DNA of 21,987 nt from an uncultured Flavobacteriales bacterium (GCA_938084875.1 CALKFX010000028.1:1-21987), one strand, 5' to 3'. Shown: positions 15,799 through 21,987, counted from the stretch's first letter. Notes: generated by a model from the letters alone, not told the origin. A program made the numbers and translations.

Positions 15799-16134
15799 TT
15801 AAATTTCTTTAAGTGTTGATTTACCTTTTGATTTATTACCATTTGTCCATTGCCAATTTTCCTCAAGAATTAATTTGCCATTTTCAAGAGTCTTTGGTTT
15901 TGATATGCAATTTCCTGTTTTAAGTTTGTGGTCTAAAGTTATTTGATGGTAATTCATTTTAATTGTCCCGTCTGATTCAACGATACCTAGTAATTGACCT
16001 TTCTTAATTTTTTTACCTGAATATTCACAAGTCAATATATTTCCAGTTTGTTTGTAGTGGAATATAAGCTCATTTGTAACATCACCGTTTTCAGAGTTTT
16101 TTAAAGGTCTAAATTTTTTATTGTTATAATTCAA
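15799..16134 (-). CDS. Small beta-rich hypothetical protein (often labelled 'N-acetylglutamate synthase')
   Basis: With start TTG at 16134 the product is 111 aa beginning MNYNNKKFRPLKNSENGDV. An in-frame ATG at 16263 would add 43 residues, but they read through attC-like site C and overlap the GNAT gene, so the short form is preferred. The motifs ELIFHYKQTGNILTCEYSGK, GQLLGIVESDGTIKMNYHQ and NWQWTNGNKSKGKS recur in a small family I remember from databases under the name N-acetylglutamate synthase. It has no acetyltransferase fold, so that name should not be trusted. It looks like a repetitive beta-sheet (MORN- or beta-barrel-like) protein of unknown function. Its stop is 4 nt from site B, and its start is 25 nt from site C. 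Confidence 0.75.
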   Translation of the reverse strand: MNYNNKKFRPLKNSENGDVTNELIFHYKQTGNILTCEYSGKKIKKGQLLGIVESDGTIKMNYHQITLDHKLKTGNCISKPKTLENGKLILEENWQWTNGNKSKGKSTLKEI

Positions 16135-16159
16135 AAGTGTTTTAATCTTAATTGTTAAT

Positions 16160-16218
16160 GGTATACAACGTTTAGTATAAGCGGTCGTTTTAATGCAGTT
16201 TAGGTTTTGTTGTAGCCA
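16160..16218. repeat. attC-like palindromic site C, 59 bp
   Basis: Left core GGTATACAAC (16160-16169), right core GTTGTAGCCA (16209-16218). The outer arms TACAAC/GTTGTA pair. It shares the left segment ACAACGTTTAGTATAA with site D but lacks the long inner arms, so it looks like a shortened version. The 59-bp length equals the classical short attC element. Confidence 0.55.
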
Positions 16219-16222
16219 GTTT

Positions 16223-16735
16223 TTATTTTTCAATTTTATATAAAAGTAACTCCTCATTACCATTTGGTAGTTTTGTTGTGCCTTCTGTTTTTAATCCTAA
16301 TTTTTCTAAGAGTCTTTGAGAAGAAATATTAGCTTTGGACGTAATAGCTTTAACTTCTTCTATTTCAAATTCTTCGAAAGCTGCCTTCATTAATCTATGA
16401 GATGCTTCATAAGCATAACCTAATTTTTCGTATTGTGGTAAAAGACCAAATCCAATATCAACACCATCTATTCCATCTCTGTTATAAAGCCCACAGGTCC
16501 CAATTTTCTCTCCACCTGTCTTTGTAATTAATGAATAACTTGAATATCCATCAGTCCGTAATTGCGGAAGCATTTTAGTCCTAATATATTTTTCAGCATC
16601 CTCTATTGAATTAATATTTCTATCTCCCACATATTTGATAAACTTAGAAGTATTCATTAATAAATAAATTAATTCAGCATCTTGTTCAAAAGTTGGTCTT
16701 AGAAAAAGCCTATTTGTTTCAAATTCTTTATACAT
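16223..16735 (-). CDS. GNAT family N-acetyltransferase (RimJ/RimL type)
   Basis: The 170-aa protein starts ETNRLFLRPTFEQDAELIY, a standard RimJ/RimL-like entry, and carries GTCGLYNRDGIDGVDIGFGL (beta-4) plus the acetyl-CoA pyrophosphate loop QYEKLGYAYEA (101-111), where Gly-x-Ala replaces the usual G-x-G/A. ANISSQRLLEKLGLKTEG near the C-terminus is motif B. It should transfer acetyl from acetyl-CoA to a small amine or protein N-terminus; the substrate cannot be named. Such acetyltransferases are frequent integron cargo. The start is 11 nt from site D and the stop is 5 nt from site C, so the unit is fully compact. Confidence 0.92.
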   Translation of the reverse strand: MYKEFETNRLFLRPTFEQDAELIYLLMNTSKFIKYVGDRNINSIEDAEKYIRTKMLPQLRTDGYSSYSLITKTGGEKIGTCGLYNRDGIDGVDIGFGLLPQYEKLGYAYEASHRLMKAAFEEFEIEEVKAITSKANISSQRLLEKLGLKTEGTTKLPNGNEELLLYKIEK

Positions 16736-16746
16736 TTTTGTTTAAT

Positions 16747-16882
16747 TGGCTACAACGTTTAGTATAAAAGCAGTTGCGGATTTATGTACACTTACTTCCA
16801 GTTGGAAAGATAGTCAATTAAAACAAAAAACGGTTTGAGATTATTCCCAAACCGCTATTGCTTTTATACCTTGTTGGTGGTA
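16747..16882. repeat. attC-like palindromic site D, 136 bp
   Basis: Left core TGGCTACAAC (16747-16756), right core GTTGGTGGTA (16873-16882). Perfect inner arms TATAAAAGCA (16763-16772) and TGCTTTTATA (16859-16868), then a 3/3 internal loop, then GCGG (16776-16779) with CCGC (16852-16855). The site also contains the terminator of the upstream operon in its right half. This is the best-formed site. Confidence 0.65.
16821..16855 (-). terminator. Rho-independent terminator of the six-gene operon
   Basis: On the minus strand CGGTTTG (16854-16848) pairs with CAAACCG (16837-16831) over a 10-nt loop, followed by TTTTTTG and more T (16830-16821). It lies ~35 nt after the YHYH stop at 16890 and inside site D, so the terminator belongs to the cassette end. 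Confidence 0.75.
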
Positions 16883-16889
16883 GTAATTT

Positions 16890-18233
16890 TTACTTCTCAA
16901 TAATTATTTTTCTTGATGTACTAAATCCGTTAGCAGATAATTCAATGATATAAGTTCCTGAATAAACCGTTTGAATGTCAAAATAACTAATGGTTTGTCC
17001 CTTGTTAATCTTAGATTCTCTAAGCAATTTCCCTTGAATATCAAATAATTTTATGCACAAACCTTGGTTATTTAACCCTCCAATTTGTATAGCAATAAAG
17101 TCTGATGTTGGATTAGGAAATATTTTGATATTTTTATTTTCCAAATCACTTTCTACAGTTGACAATGTTGCGTCATAAACTGTTGTATTTTCGTCCACCA
17201 AATTAACCTTTCTATCCTGATAAACACCATAAAAAGTAGGTCCTACTGCATAAGGGTAAGCTGAGTTCCAATTGGAATCTACAGTAGTAAAATAACAATA
17301 GATACCATTGGGGTACTCTGGAGTCACACAAAAACGTCCGTTATGTTCATCTAAATAATCGGATTGACTGCTATGATTTACATATTCATAATCTTCTCTA
17401 AATGTTCCAAGCGGCCAAGATGTTTCGGATGGAACATTACCAGTACCTCTGGTTGTTTTTAACTGATAGCTCGATTTTATTCTGACAATACCCCCTGTAC
17501 CATCTGTATTTACATAACCATAAGCTCCATAAATCGGGAAGCCATCATAAGCAAAACCAATTAGTGGAGAATGTTGTGTACTATCTATTGCATATAAACC
17601 ATCTGCATCGTAAAGATTACAGATAGTAGAAACAACATTTAAATCTAAATCAAATGCTGATGGATTCTGATGATGATGGTAATTTCCCATTGCTGGATGA
17701 CCTTTAGAACAGTCGAATCCAGACATTTCAGCTAGAATAGCGTCCCTATTCCAATCCATTGTTGCTCCAGGACCTCCAGGGCAAGGTGGATTTCCCGGTC
17801 CTCCGCACAAAGAGTTAGTTGCTGGATTCCAAGCTACACCATCTCGATAATCAAATAAAGCAACACCGTTGATAAATACTCCAATATTTCCCATTGTTGT
17901 CGCAGTTGGCGTTCCCGAATTTTGAGTTGGATTTAATGGAAATTTAAAAATGGCATCTTGATCTTCTGCTTGTGATGGGTTTCCATCTAGAAATGGTCCA
18001 GTTGGATAGGACGGAATTCCTTTTGTGTGGATGAATACATTGTTCGTTGAATATTCTACCATTTGACAATTCACCAATATATTATTAGAAATAGTTGTTG
18101 AGTTTCCAGACATATAATAAGACCCTGTTGTTGTGGTATTTTGTAACCAAGAAGTTATTGCTGGATTAGTTTGAGCAAACATACTTGTGATGCTCATCAA
18201 TAATGCCCCAAAGGCTATTGTTATTTTTTTCAT
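16890..18233 (-). CDS. Secreted YHYH-domain protein with T9SS sorting domain
   Basis: The 447-aa product has a signal peptide (MKKITIAFGALLMSITSMFAQ). The body matches the YHYH-domain family: GMGNYHHH-type metal-like cluster (here GNYHHHQNP, 185-188), FAYDGFPIYGAYGY (227-240) and EHNGRFCVTPEYPNGIYCYF near 296-315. The His cluster and several Cys suggest metal binding. Residues ~368-447 (IKIFPNPTSDFIAIQI to RKIIIEK) form a T9SS type A sorting domain, so the protein ends up outside or on the cell surface. It is the last gene of the sigma-regulated operon, 47 nt after the MauG-like gene, and is followed by a terminator. Its role next to MbnP/MbnH is inferred to be metal acquisition or sequestration at the surface. 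Confidence 0.88.
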   Translation of the reverse strand: MKKITIAFGALLMSITSMFAQTNPAITSWLQNTTTTGSYYMSGNSTTISNNILVNCQMVEYSTNNVFIHTKGIPSYPTGPFLDGNPSQAEDQDAIFKFPLNPTQNSGTPTATTMGNIGVFINGVALFDYRDGVAWNPATNSLCGGPGNPPCPGGPGATMDWNRDAILAEMSGFDCSKGHPAMGNYHHHQNPSAFDLDLNVVSTICNLYDADGLYAIDSTQHSPLIGFAYDGFPIYGAYGYVNTDGTGGIVRIKSSYQLKTTRGTGNVPSETSWPLGTFREDYEYVNHSSQSDYLDEHNGRFCVTPEYPNGIYCYFTTVDSNWNSAYPYAVGPTFYGVYQDRKVNLVDENTTVYDATLSTVESDLENKNIKIFPNPTSDFIAIQIGGLNNQGLCIKLFDIQGKLLRESKINKGQTISYFDIQTVYSGTYIIELSANGFSTSRKIIIEK

Positions 18234-18280
18234 TTATAAATATTTATGATGACTATATAAGGTTAGACGACAAGAAATTT

Positions 18281-19312
18281 TTATTCCTTCGCTTGGTCTG
18301 CTATTTTTTTGAATTGATGTTTTTTATTGAATACAAAATCTTTGTCGTTTAAGGTGAGTAAGAAGGAAATAAGGTCTACTTTTTCATTTGAAGATAGTTC
18401 TATTGACTTGTTAAATTGTAACGAAAGTGTTTCCGAATATTCAATGCCTGAAGTGTAGTGGTTTATCACTTCCTGTAATGTCATAAATCGTCCATCGTGC
18501 ATATACGGATAGGTGAAGGATAAATTTCGGAGACTTGGCACTTTAAATTTTCTTTTGTCATTTTCATTTTCTGTAATGACATATCTCCCCATATCATTCA
18601 GTGTTGGGTCAATCGGTAATCCATTGTTTTCAAAATTGTAATTGGAAAAAAAAGGTTCGGAATGACAACTTGCACAATTGTTTTTATATAATTGATAACC
18701 ATTTTTTTCTTGTTCAGTAAATGTTTCTTTACCCATTTTTACCTTATCGTATTTTGTATTTGACGAAACAAGAGTAAGTTGAAACTGTGATAAGGCTTTT
18801 AAAATTTTAGATGTACTAATAGTAGAATCTTGAAAAGCATTTAAAAATAACTCTTTGTATGCTTTAGATTCATTTAACTTTTTAATCACTTCGTTTATAT
18901 TGCTACCCATTTCGCTAGGATGAGAAATAGGTGCCAAGGCTTGCATATCTAAATGGTTTATTGCTCCGTCCCACATAAATGTTTTTTGCCAAGCTAAATT
19001 GAATAAGGCGGGTGCATTTCTATTGCCAATGGAATCAAAAATACCGTGACTTAAATCGTGGTCAGTATGTGCAAAGGCGTTAAAAGGAGAATGACAAGAA
19101 GCACAGGAAATGGTATTGTCTTTCGAAAGTATAGGGTCATAAAATAATATCCTACCTAATTCTATTTTATTACTATCTAAGGGGGGTTGCTCAAAATTAT
19201 AAATTGGTTTTGGAAAATAATCAGGTGGATTAAAAAAATGATTATCCTTAATTAAAACAAAGGAGAACATAATAAATACAAATAGGCAAAGAATGATTAC
19301 GTTTTTCCGCAC
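18281..19312 (-). CDS. Di-haem MauG/MbnH-like cytochrome c peroxidase family protein
   Basis: The 343-aa protein carries two haem c sites, CASCH at 70-74 and CASCH at 213-217, in the spacing of the di-haem CcP/MauG family, plus FMWDGA (113-117) and YPYMHDGRFMTLQEVINHY. An N-terminal membrane-type segment (4-21) directs it to the periplasm. It sits directly after an MbnP-like gene: stop TAA and start GTG are adjacent. In methanobactin loci MbnH, a MauG-like enzyme, oxidises a Trp of MbnP to kynurenine, creating a copper site. An MbnH-type role on the neighbour is therefore the best inference; a simple H2O2 peroxidase is the alternative. Confidence 0.88.
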   Translation of the reverse strand: MRKNVIILCLFVFIMFSFVLIKDNHFFNPPDYFPKPIYNFEQPPLDSNKIELGRILFYDPILSKDNTISCASCHSPFNAFAHTDHDLSHGIFDSIGNRNAPALFNLAWQKTFMWDGAINHLDMQALAPISHPSEMGSNINEVIKKLNESKAYKELFLNAFQDSTISTSKILKALSQFQLTLVSSNTKYDKVKMGKETFTEQEKNGYQLYKNNCASCHSEPFFSNYNFENNGLPIDPTLNDMGRYVITENENDKRKFKVPSLRNLSFTYPYMHDGRFMTLQEVINHYTSGIEYSETLSLQFNKSIELSSNEKVDLISFLLTLNDKDFVFNKKHQFKKIADQAKE

Positions 19313-19972
19313 TTATTGATTTGATTTAAAAAGTGAAGGTAATTTATCGGCAATCTGCACTGCTCCATCACTGGGTGACATTACCTGATATTCTTCTGAA
19401 ATATCTATTTCTTCAAACAACTTATCTAATTGTATAGATACCTTTCCATTGGTTTTCAAAGCAACTTGTCTTAGTGTGTTAAATGAAGGGGAATACCCTC
19501 CAATGTGCCAATAAAACTTATTTTTACGTGCATGACAAAGACTGGATGTCCCTTCTAGCTTAAAGTTGATGTAACCACTCTGCCAAGTCCAATACATACC
19601 ATTTGCAGGGTCTAGATCTCCTTCAAAAATGCCCGAAACATTAGTTAAACTATCAACCCCAATATTGAAACGTATTTTATCGAACTTGAAAAATTCATTT
19701 TCCAATATGATAAACGAACTACTATCTGTAGCATCAATCAAATGTGCTTTTTTTATTGATGAGTGTACGATAGAATCATTTTTATAGTAAGTTAAATTGC
19801 TGATGTAGCATTTAAAATTACTTATGTTCAGGGTATCATTTTTAAAATAATAGACTTTGTTTAATGTTAAATTCTCACTCTCAAATTTTGGCATAAAAGT
19901 AATTTTAACCGCATTTTGAGAGTGCGTTTGAAAAGTCATAAATAACATACCAAATAATACATACTGTTTCAT
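19313..19972 (-). CDS. MbnP-family copper-binding protein
   Basis: The 219-aa product has a signal peptide (MKQYVLFGMLFMTFQTHSQ). The MbnP-family core is clear: FKFDKIRFNIGVDS (95-108), then EGDLDPANGMYWTWQSGYIN (117-136) with the family's W128/W130 pair, SLCHARK, FYWHIGGY (W155, H156) and a C-terminal IADKLPSLF. In the studied MbnP a Trp is converted to kynurenine by MbnH and forms part of a high-affinity Cu(I) site; which Trp corresponds here cannot be decided by eye. The start ATG abuts the stop of the sensor gene and its stop abuts the MbnH-like start, so the trio is translationally linked. Periplasmic copper binding is the inferred role. Confidence 0.85.
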   Translation of the reverse strand: MKQYVLFGMLFMTFQTHSQNAVKITFMPKFESENLTLNKVYYFKNDTLNISNFKCYISNLTYYKNDSIVHSSIKKAHLIDATDSSSFIILENEFFKFDKIRFNIGVDSLTNVSGIFEGDLDPANGMYWTWQSGYINFKLEGTSSLCHARKNKFYWHIGGYSPSFNTLRQVALKTNGKVSIQLDKLFEEIDISEEYQVMSPSDGAVQIADKLPSLFKSNQ

Positions 19973-20431
19973 TTATTTGGGTTTTCTTGGATGAATATTT
20001 TTATTGAATAGAATGTCTAATTCTCCAATCAACAAATCGAAATTCGGCATTTGTTCAGGTGTACAAATAGTTTTAATGTCTTTGAAATGATTAAAATGAA
20101 TGCGTTCGATTTCTTGTTGCGCGTGACCAATTTCGTTAGTTAGCGAATCAGTTTCTTGGTTACTGTATCTTTTAAGGAGTAGGCGATAAAGTTCCCTTTT
20201 TAGCTGAATTATCTTTTGGTCATTGGCACGAATGTCCATTCTGTGTTGGTCAATTAACTTTTCGTAGGCAACAATTTGTTCTTCGTCAAATGCCAATTTT
20301 TCTATGATTACTTTCTTCGGACCATCATCAAAAGGTTTGTGTTTTCTATTTTGCATCATAAAAAACAGGGTAGCTAAATTGGATATGATTAATAGCCCTA
20401 TCAGTAGCAGATAAAATTTTCTTCTATTCAT
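19973..20431 (-). CDS. CnrX/Spy-like periplasmic metal sensor
   Basis: The 152-aa protein has one N-terminal membrane anchor (residues 6-26) and a helical periplasmic domain with long amphipathic helices (FDEEQIVAYEKLIDQHR, AQQEIERIHFNHFKDIKTIC). H63, H103, H112, H115 and C123 lie where CnrX- and Spy-type proteins carry metal-binding His/Met residues, and the closing HFKDIKTICTPEQMPNFD is the family's standard end. It overlaps the anti-sigma candidate by 8 nt and precedes mbnP directly. In Cupriavidus, CnrX binds metal and signals to CnrY-CnrH; an equivalent role here is inferred from gene order. A chaperone-like Spy function is the alternative. Confidence 0.78.
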   Translation of the reverse strand: MNRRKFYLLLIGLLIISNLATLFFMMQNRKHKPFDDGPKKVIIEKLAFDEEQIVAYEKLIDQHRMDIRANDQKIIQLKRELYRLLLKRYSNQETDSLTNEIGHAQQEIERIHFNHFKDIKTICTPEQMPNFDLLIGELDILFNKNIHPRKPK

Positions 20432-20684
20432 AGTATAGTGAATTATTGTTTACTTCTACCAATTCAATCTCATTATTGGATTGGTTAATCTCACTTGAAA
20501 AACCTAAAAAATAAAATTGAGCCAACATTAAACCTATCACGAAAGAAGCTGCAATGCCTACTTTTAATATCGGTATATTATTTTCTCTATTCTTTTCAAA
20601 ACGACTTTCTATTGTGTGATAAAGTGAGTCAGACACTTCTATACGTTTTATGTTTTTGAGAATATCTAGGTTATCTAGTTCCAT
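20424..20684 (-). CDS. Short single-pass membrane protein, anti-sigma candidate (CnrY-like)
   Basis: The 86-aa protein has a ~37-residue cytosolic N-terminus (MELDNLDILKNIKRIEVS...), one membrane segment (about 38-61, ILKVGIAASFVIGLMLAQF) and a short polar periplasmic tail. It has no zinc-binding HxxxCxxC motif, so it is not a classic ZAS anti-sigma. Its size and topology match CnrY-type short anti-sigma factors. It sits 38 nt after the ECF sigma gene and overlaps the sensor gene by 8 nt. Sequence alone does not prove sigma binding. Confidence 0.68.
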   Translation of the reverse strand: MELDNLDILKNIKRIEVSDSLYHTIESRFEKNRENNIPILKVGIAASFVIGLMLAQFYFLGFSSEINQSNNEIELVEVNNNSLYYE

Positions 20685-20722
20685 ATTTACTTAGACGATA
20701 TTTTAATAGTATTCCTACGTTG

Positions 20723-21226
20723 TTATAGTATTTTTTTTAAAGAAGTTTTTGCTCGCTGAAACAGAGATTCAACTGCTCCTTCGGTTAGTTTCATTATTTC
20801 AGCTACTTCCCTTTGCGATAAATCTTCAATTTTCAATAAAATGATGACTGTTTTTTGATTTTTAGGAAGGCGATATATTTTTTGCATTAAAATTTTTAGA
20901 CTTTCATCTTGCTCCATTAAAATGCCTGGGTGGTCAAAGTCGGGTAGGCGGTTTTCTTTATATGAACTATCGCTACTAAAAAGTGAAATGATAAAACTCC
21001 GTTTTTTACGTTGTTTATATTTTAAAAAGTCAAGCGATTGATTAATGGTAATTCGGTAAATCCAAGTTTTAAGGTCCGCATCCTTTCGGAAAGTCTGCCA
21101 CTTATCAAAAATTTTCACAAAAACATCTTGTGTGATTTCTTCAGCATCTTGCCTGTTTTGACAATACTGCAATGCGAGATTGAATACCAAGTTTTTATAT
21201 TGGTTATAGATATTCTTAAATGTCAC
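20723..21226 (-). CDS. ECF-family RNA polymerase sigma factor
   Basis: The 167-aa protein has sigma region 2 (7-72: NRQDAEEITQDVFVKIFDKW, then FRKDADLKTWIYRITINQSLDFLK) and region 4 (113-165: LPKNQKTVIILLKIEDLSQREVAEIM, then EGAVESLFQRAKTSLKK) and no regions 1 or 3, as in ECF sigmas. The start is GTG at 21226; an in-frame stop lies five codons upstream and there is no early ATG. The start is 13 nt inside the cassette core at 21240-21249, so any promoter must lie in site E or further upstream. It likely autoregulates the operon, released when the sensor/anti-sigma pair detects metal. Confidence 0.93.
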   Translation of the reverse strand: MTFKNIYNQYKNLVFNLALQYCQNRQDAEEITQDVFVKIFDKWQTFRKDADLKTWIYRITINQSLDFLKYKQRKKRSFIISLFSSDSSYKENRLPDFDHPGILMEQDESLKILMQKIYRLPKNQKTVIILLKIEDLSQREVAEIMKLTEGAVESLFQRAKTSLKKIL

Positions 21227-21239
21227 AGACTTTTTTTAT

Positions 21240-21375
21240 TACCACCAACGGCTCAGTGTATAAAACGTATTGGTTAAAAAGATACTACATTTTGAGTTTA
21301 GCACAGAGCTAATTTTTTATATTTTAATTTAATTTTTTACTTCATTAACTATGTTTTATAAACCTTGTTGTAAGC
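21240..21375. repeat. attC-like palindromic site E, 136 bp
   Basis: Left core TACCACCAAC (21240-21249), right core GTTGTAAGC (21367-21375). Arms: TATAAAAC (21259-21266) with GTTTTATA (21353-21360), and GTTAA (21273-21277) with TTAAC (21345-21349). Same length as site D and the same TATAAAA-type inner arm. The right end carries the last codons and stop of the 195-aa gene. Confidence 0.6.
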
Positions 21376-21943
21376 TGAATTTTTTCATCCATTTTTTCAT
21401 TTTCCAATTGTTTATTTTCCAATAAATCAAATCTAATGGTGGTTTTTTGTCATTTTTTATTTTCCAATTAAACCAATCATCAGTGGGAATCTCTTTTTGC
21501 AAGTTACTTTCAAAATCAATTATGAAAAGTTTGGCAGATTGACTCGTCTCTAGAATATAAAATTCCCATGGACTGTCAATTAAAATCCAACTATTAAAAT
21601 TATTGTTTGTAAGTTCGTTTCGAAGGATGTGATAATCCGTAAACTTTTCATTCGCAAAAGTTAATGGTTCAATCATTTCTTTTGGTAATACATTAATCAG
21701 TTTCTGAGTTTCTTTTTTTATTTCGTAAATAATTTCAGTTCTATATTCGTAGGCTTTTGATCGACCCATTCCAACTCTATGAGATCTACTTTCAAGTACT
21801 AAATGAATTCCAATGACAATCATATCTTTTTTTCCAATATTTTGGGTTACATCTATTATAATTGATATTAAATCGCTGAATTTATCTAAAAAATAACCTT
21901 CATATTTATAAGAATAGATTCTTGATAGGATTTCTTCTTTCAC
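21356..21943 (-). CDS. Hypothetical protein, 195 aa, cassette-borne
   Basis: I do not recognise a family. The protein is probably soluble, with a hydrophobic stretch near 25-60 (LISIIIDVTQNIGKKDMIVI), then RSHRVGMGRSKAYEYRTEII and a Trp/Lys-rich C-terminus (IYWKINNWKMKKWMKKF). The start is GTG at 21943; an in-frame stop lies five codons before it. The last five residues (LQQGL) and the stop are encoded by the boundary core and arm of site E. Start and stop both sit close to the cassette ends (18 nt inside the right core; inside the left one), so it is a single-gene cassette-like unit. Confidence 0.75.
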   Translation of the reverse strand: MKEEILSRIYSYKYEGYFLDKFSDLISIIIDVTQNIGKKDMIVIGIHLVLESRSHRVGMGRSKAYEYRTEIIYEIKKETQKLINVLPKEMIEPLTFANEKFTDYHILRNELTNNNFNSWILIDSPWEFYILETSQSAKLFIIDFESNLQKEIPTDDWFNWKIKNDKKPPLDLIYWKINNWKMKKWMKKFSLQQGL

Positions 21944-21961
21944 TTGTTTCTTTTTTTAATT

Positions 21962-21987
21962 GCTTACAACGGTTCGGCTAAATTGCG
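21962..21987. repeat. attC-like site F, left end only
   Basis: GCTTACAAC (21962-21970), the exact inverse of GTTGTAAGC at the other end of the same unit, followed by GGTTCGGCTAAATTGCG. CGGCTAAA is shared with site A. The rest is cut off by the window edge. Confidence 0.5.

Larger units (their letters stand above)
14661..21987 (-). mobile_element. Integron-cassette-like array without visible integrase (CALIN-like)
   Basis: All genes here run on the minus strand and are bounded by palindromic sites. In each of the five units the outer ends are an inverted pair shared only within that unit: 14820-14829/15640-15649; 15785-15794/16160-16169; 16209-16218/16747-16756; 16873-16882/21240-21249; 21367-21375/21962-21970. 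Adjacent units have different pairs. Start codons lie 11-25 nt inside one end and stops within ~12 nt of the other, so little room is left for promoters. In classical integrons the TTRRRY at a cassette's start is complementary to the RYYYAA of its own attC, which gives this same pattern. Only one unit (GTTAGGC/GCCTAAC) matches the canonical core fully; the others are variant. No tyrosine recombinase is in the window. The array runs past the right edge. Confidence 0.6.

Noticed and set aside
16135..16263. Longer 154-aa form of the small hypothetical protein
   Set aside because: The extra 43 residues read through attC-like site C and overlap the GNAT stop. The family's N-terminus matches the TTG start at 16134.
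14649..16882. CRISPR array
   Set aside because: Repeats are few, long and palindromic, separate whole genes, and do not alternate with short equal spacers. No cas genes are present.
20424..20684. Classic zinc-binding anti-sigma (ZAS) protein
   Set aside because: No HxxxCxxC motif is present; size and topology fit a short CnrY-type protein instead.
1..21987. tRNA or rRNA genes
   Set aside because: No cloverleaf with a GTTCRA-type arm and CCA end, and no rRNA-like stretch, was recognised on either strand by eye; a tRNAscan run was not possible.

Overview
The window is AT-rich DNA from a member of the Bacteroidota, most likely a flavobacterium-like marine or freshwater lineage. Three things point there: TAnnTTTG-type -7 promoter boxes a few bases before several genes with no obvious Shine-Dalgarno, two secreted proteins ending in type IX secretion (T9SS) sorting domains, and Bacteroidota-typical genes (DUF4295, DUF4920, a long-P1 YidC).

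Positions 1-9090 are core genome. They hold the 3' end of an L-2-hydroxyglutarate oxidase gene (lhgO), a convergent unknown gene, yidC, rpmB, a secreted Xaa-Pro aminopeptidase, two convergent lipoprotein genes (DUF4920 and a CxxCH protein), then rpmG, DUF4295, ftsY, rimO and an Smr-domain gene. The last three are joined by TAATG stop/start overlaps. A rho-independent terminator sits between DUF4295 and ftsY. Positions 9091-13752 are a co-directional minus-strand run: PLP aminotransferase, redoxin, 3-methyladenine DNA glycosylase I, GT90-like glycosyltransferase and a T9SS-exported alpha/beta hydrolase.

From about 13.9 kb to the right edge every gene is on the minus strand and the layout changes. 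A frameshifted lipoprotein gene comes first. After it, genes are packed between imperfect-palindrome sites of 59-155 bp. Each gene or gene block is bounded by a 9-10 bp inverted pair whose sequence is private to that block: GTTAGGCAAT/ATTGCCTAAC, GTTGTGTACC/GGTATACAAC, GTTGTAGCCA/TGGCTACAAC, GTTGGTGGTA/TACCACCAAC and GTTGTAAGC/GCTTACAAC. Starts lie 11-25 nt inside one end, and stops lie within about 12 nt of the other. This is the organisation of integron gene cassettes with attC recombination sites, but no integrase is visible, so it may be an integrase-less (CALIN-like) array. Cargo is a SAM methyltransferase, a small unknown protein, a GNAT acetyltransferase, a six-gene operon and an unknown 195-residue protein.

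The six-gene block (16890-21226) looks like a self-regulated metal, probably copper, module: ECF sigma factor, short membrane anti-sigma candidate, CnrX/Spy-like periplasmic sensor, MbnP-like copper protein, MbnH/MauG-like di-heme enzyme, and a T9SS-exported YHYH protein. A terminator closes it. The first five genes are overlapping, abutting or 38 bp apart, so they are probably one transcript. Carrying a sigma-controlled MbnP/MbnH pathway as one apparent 4.4-kb cassette is the most unusual feature of the window.
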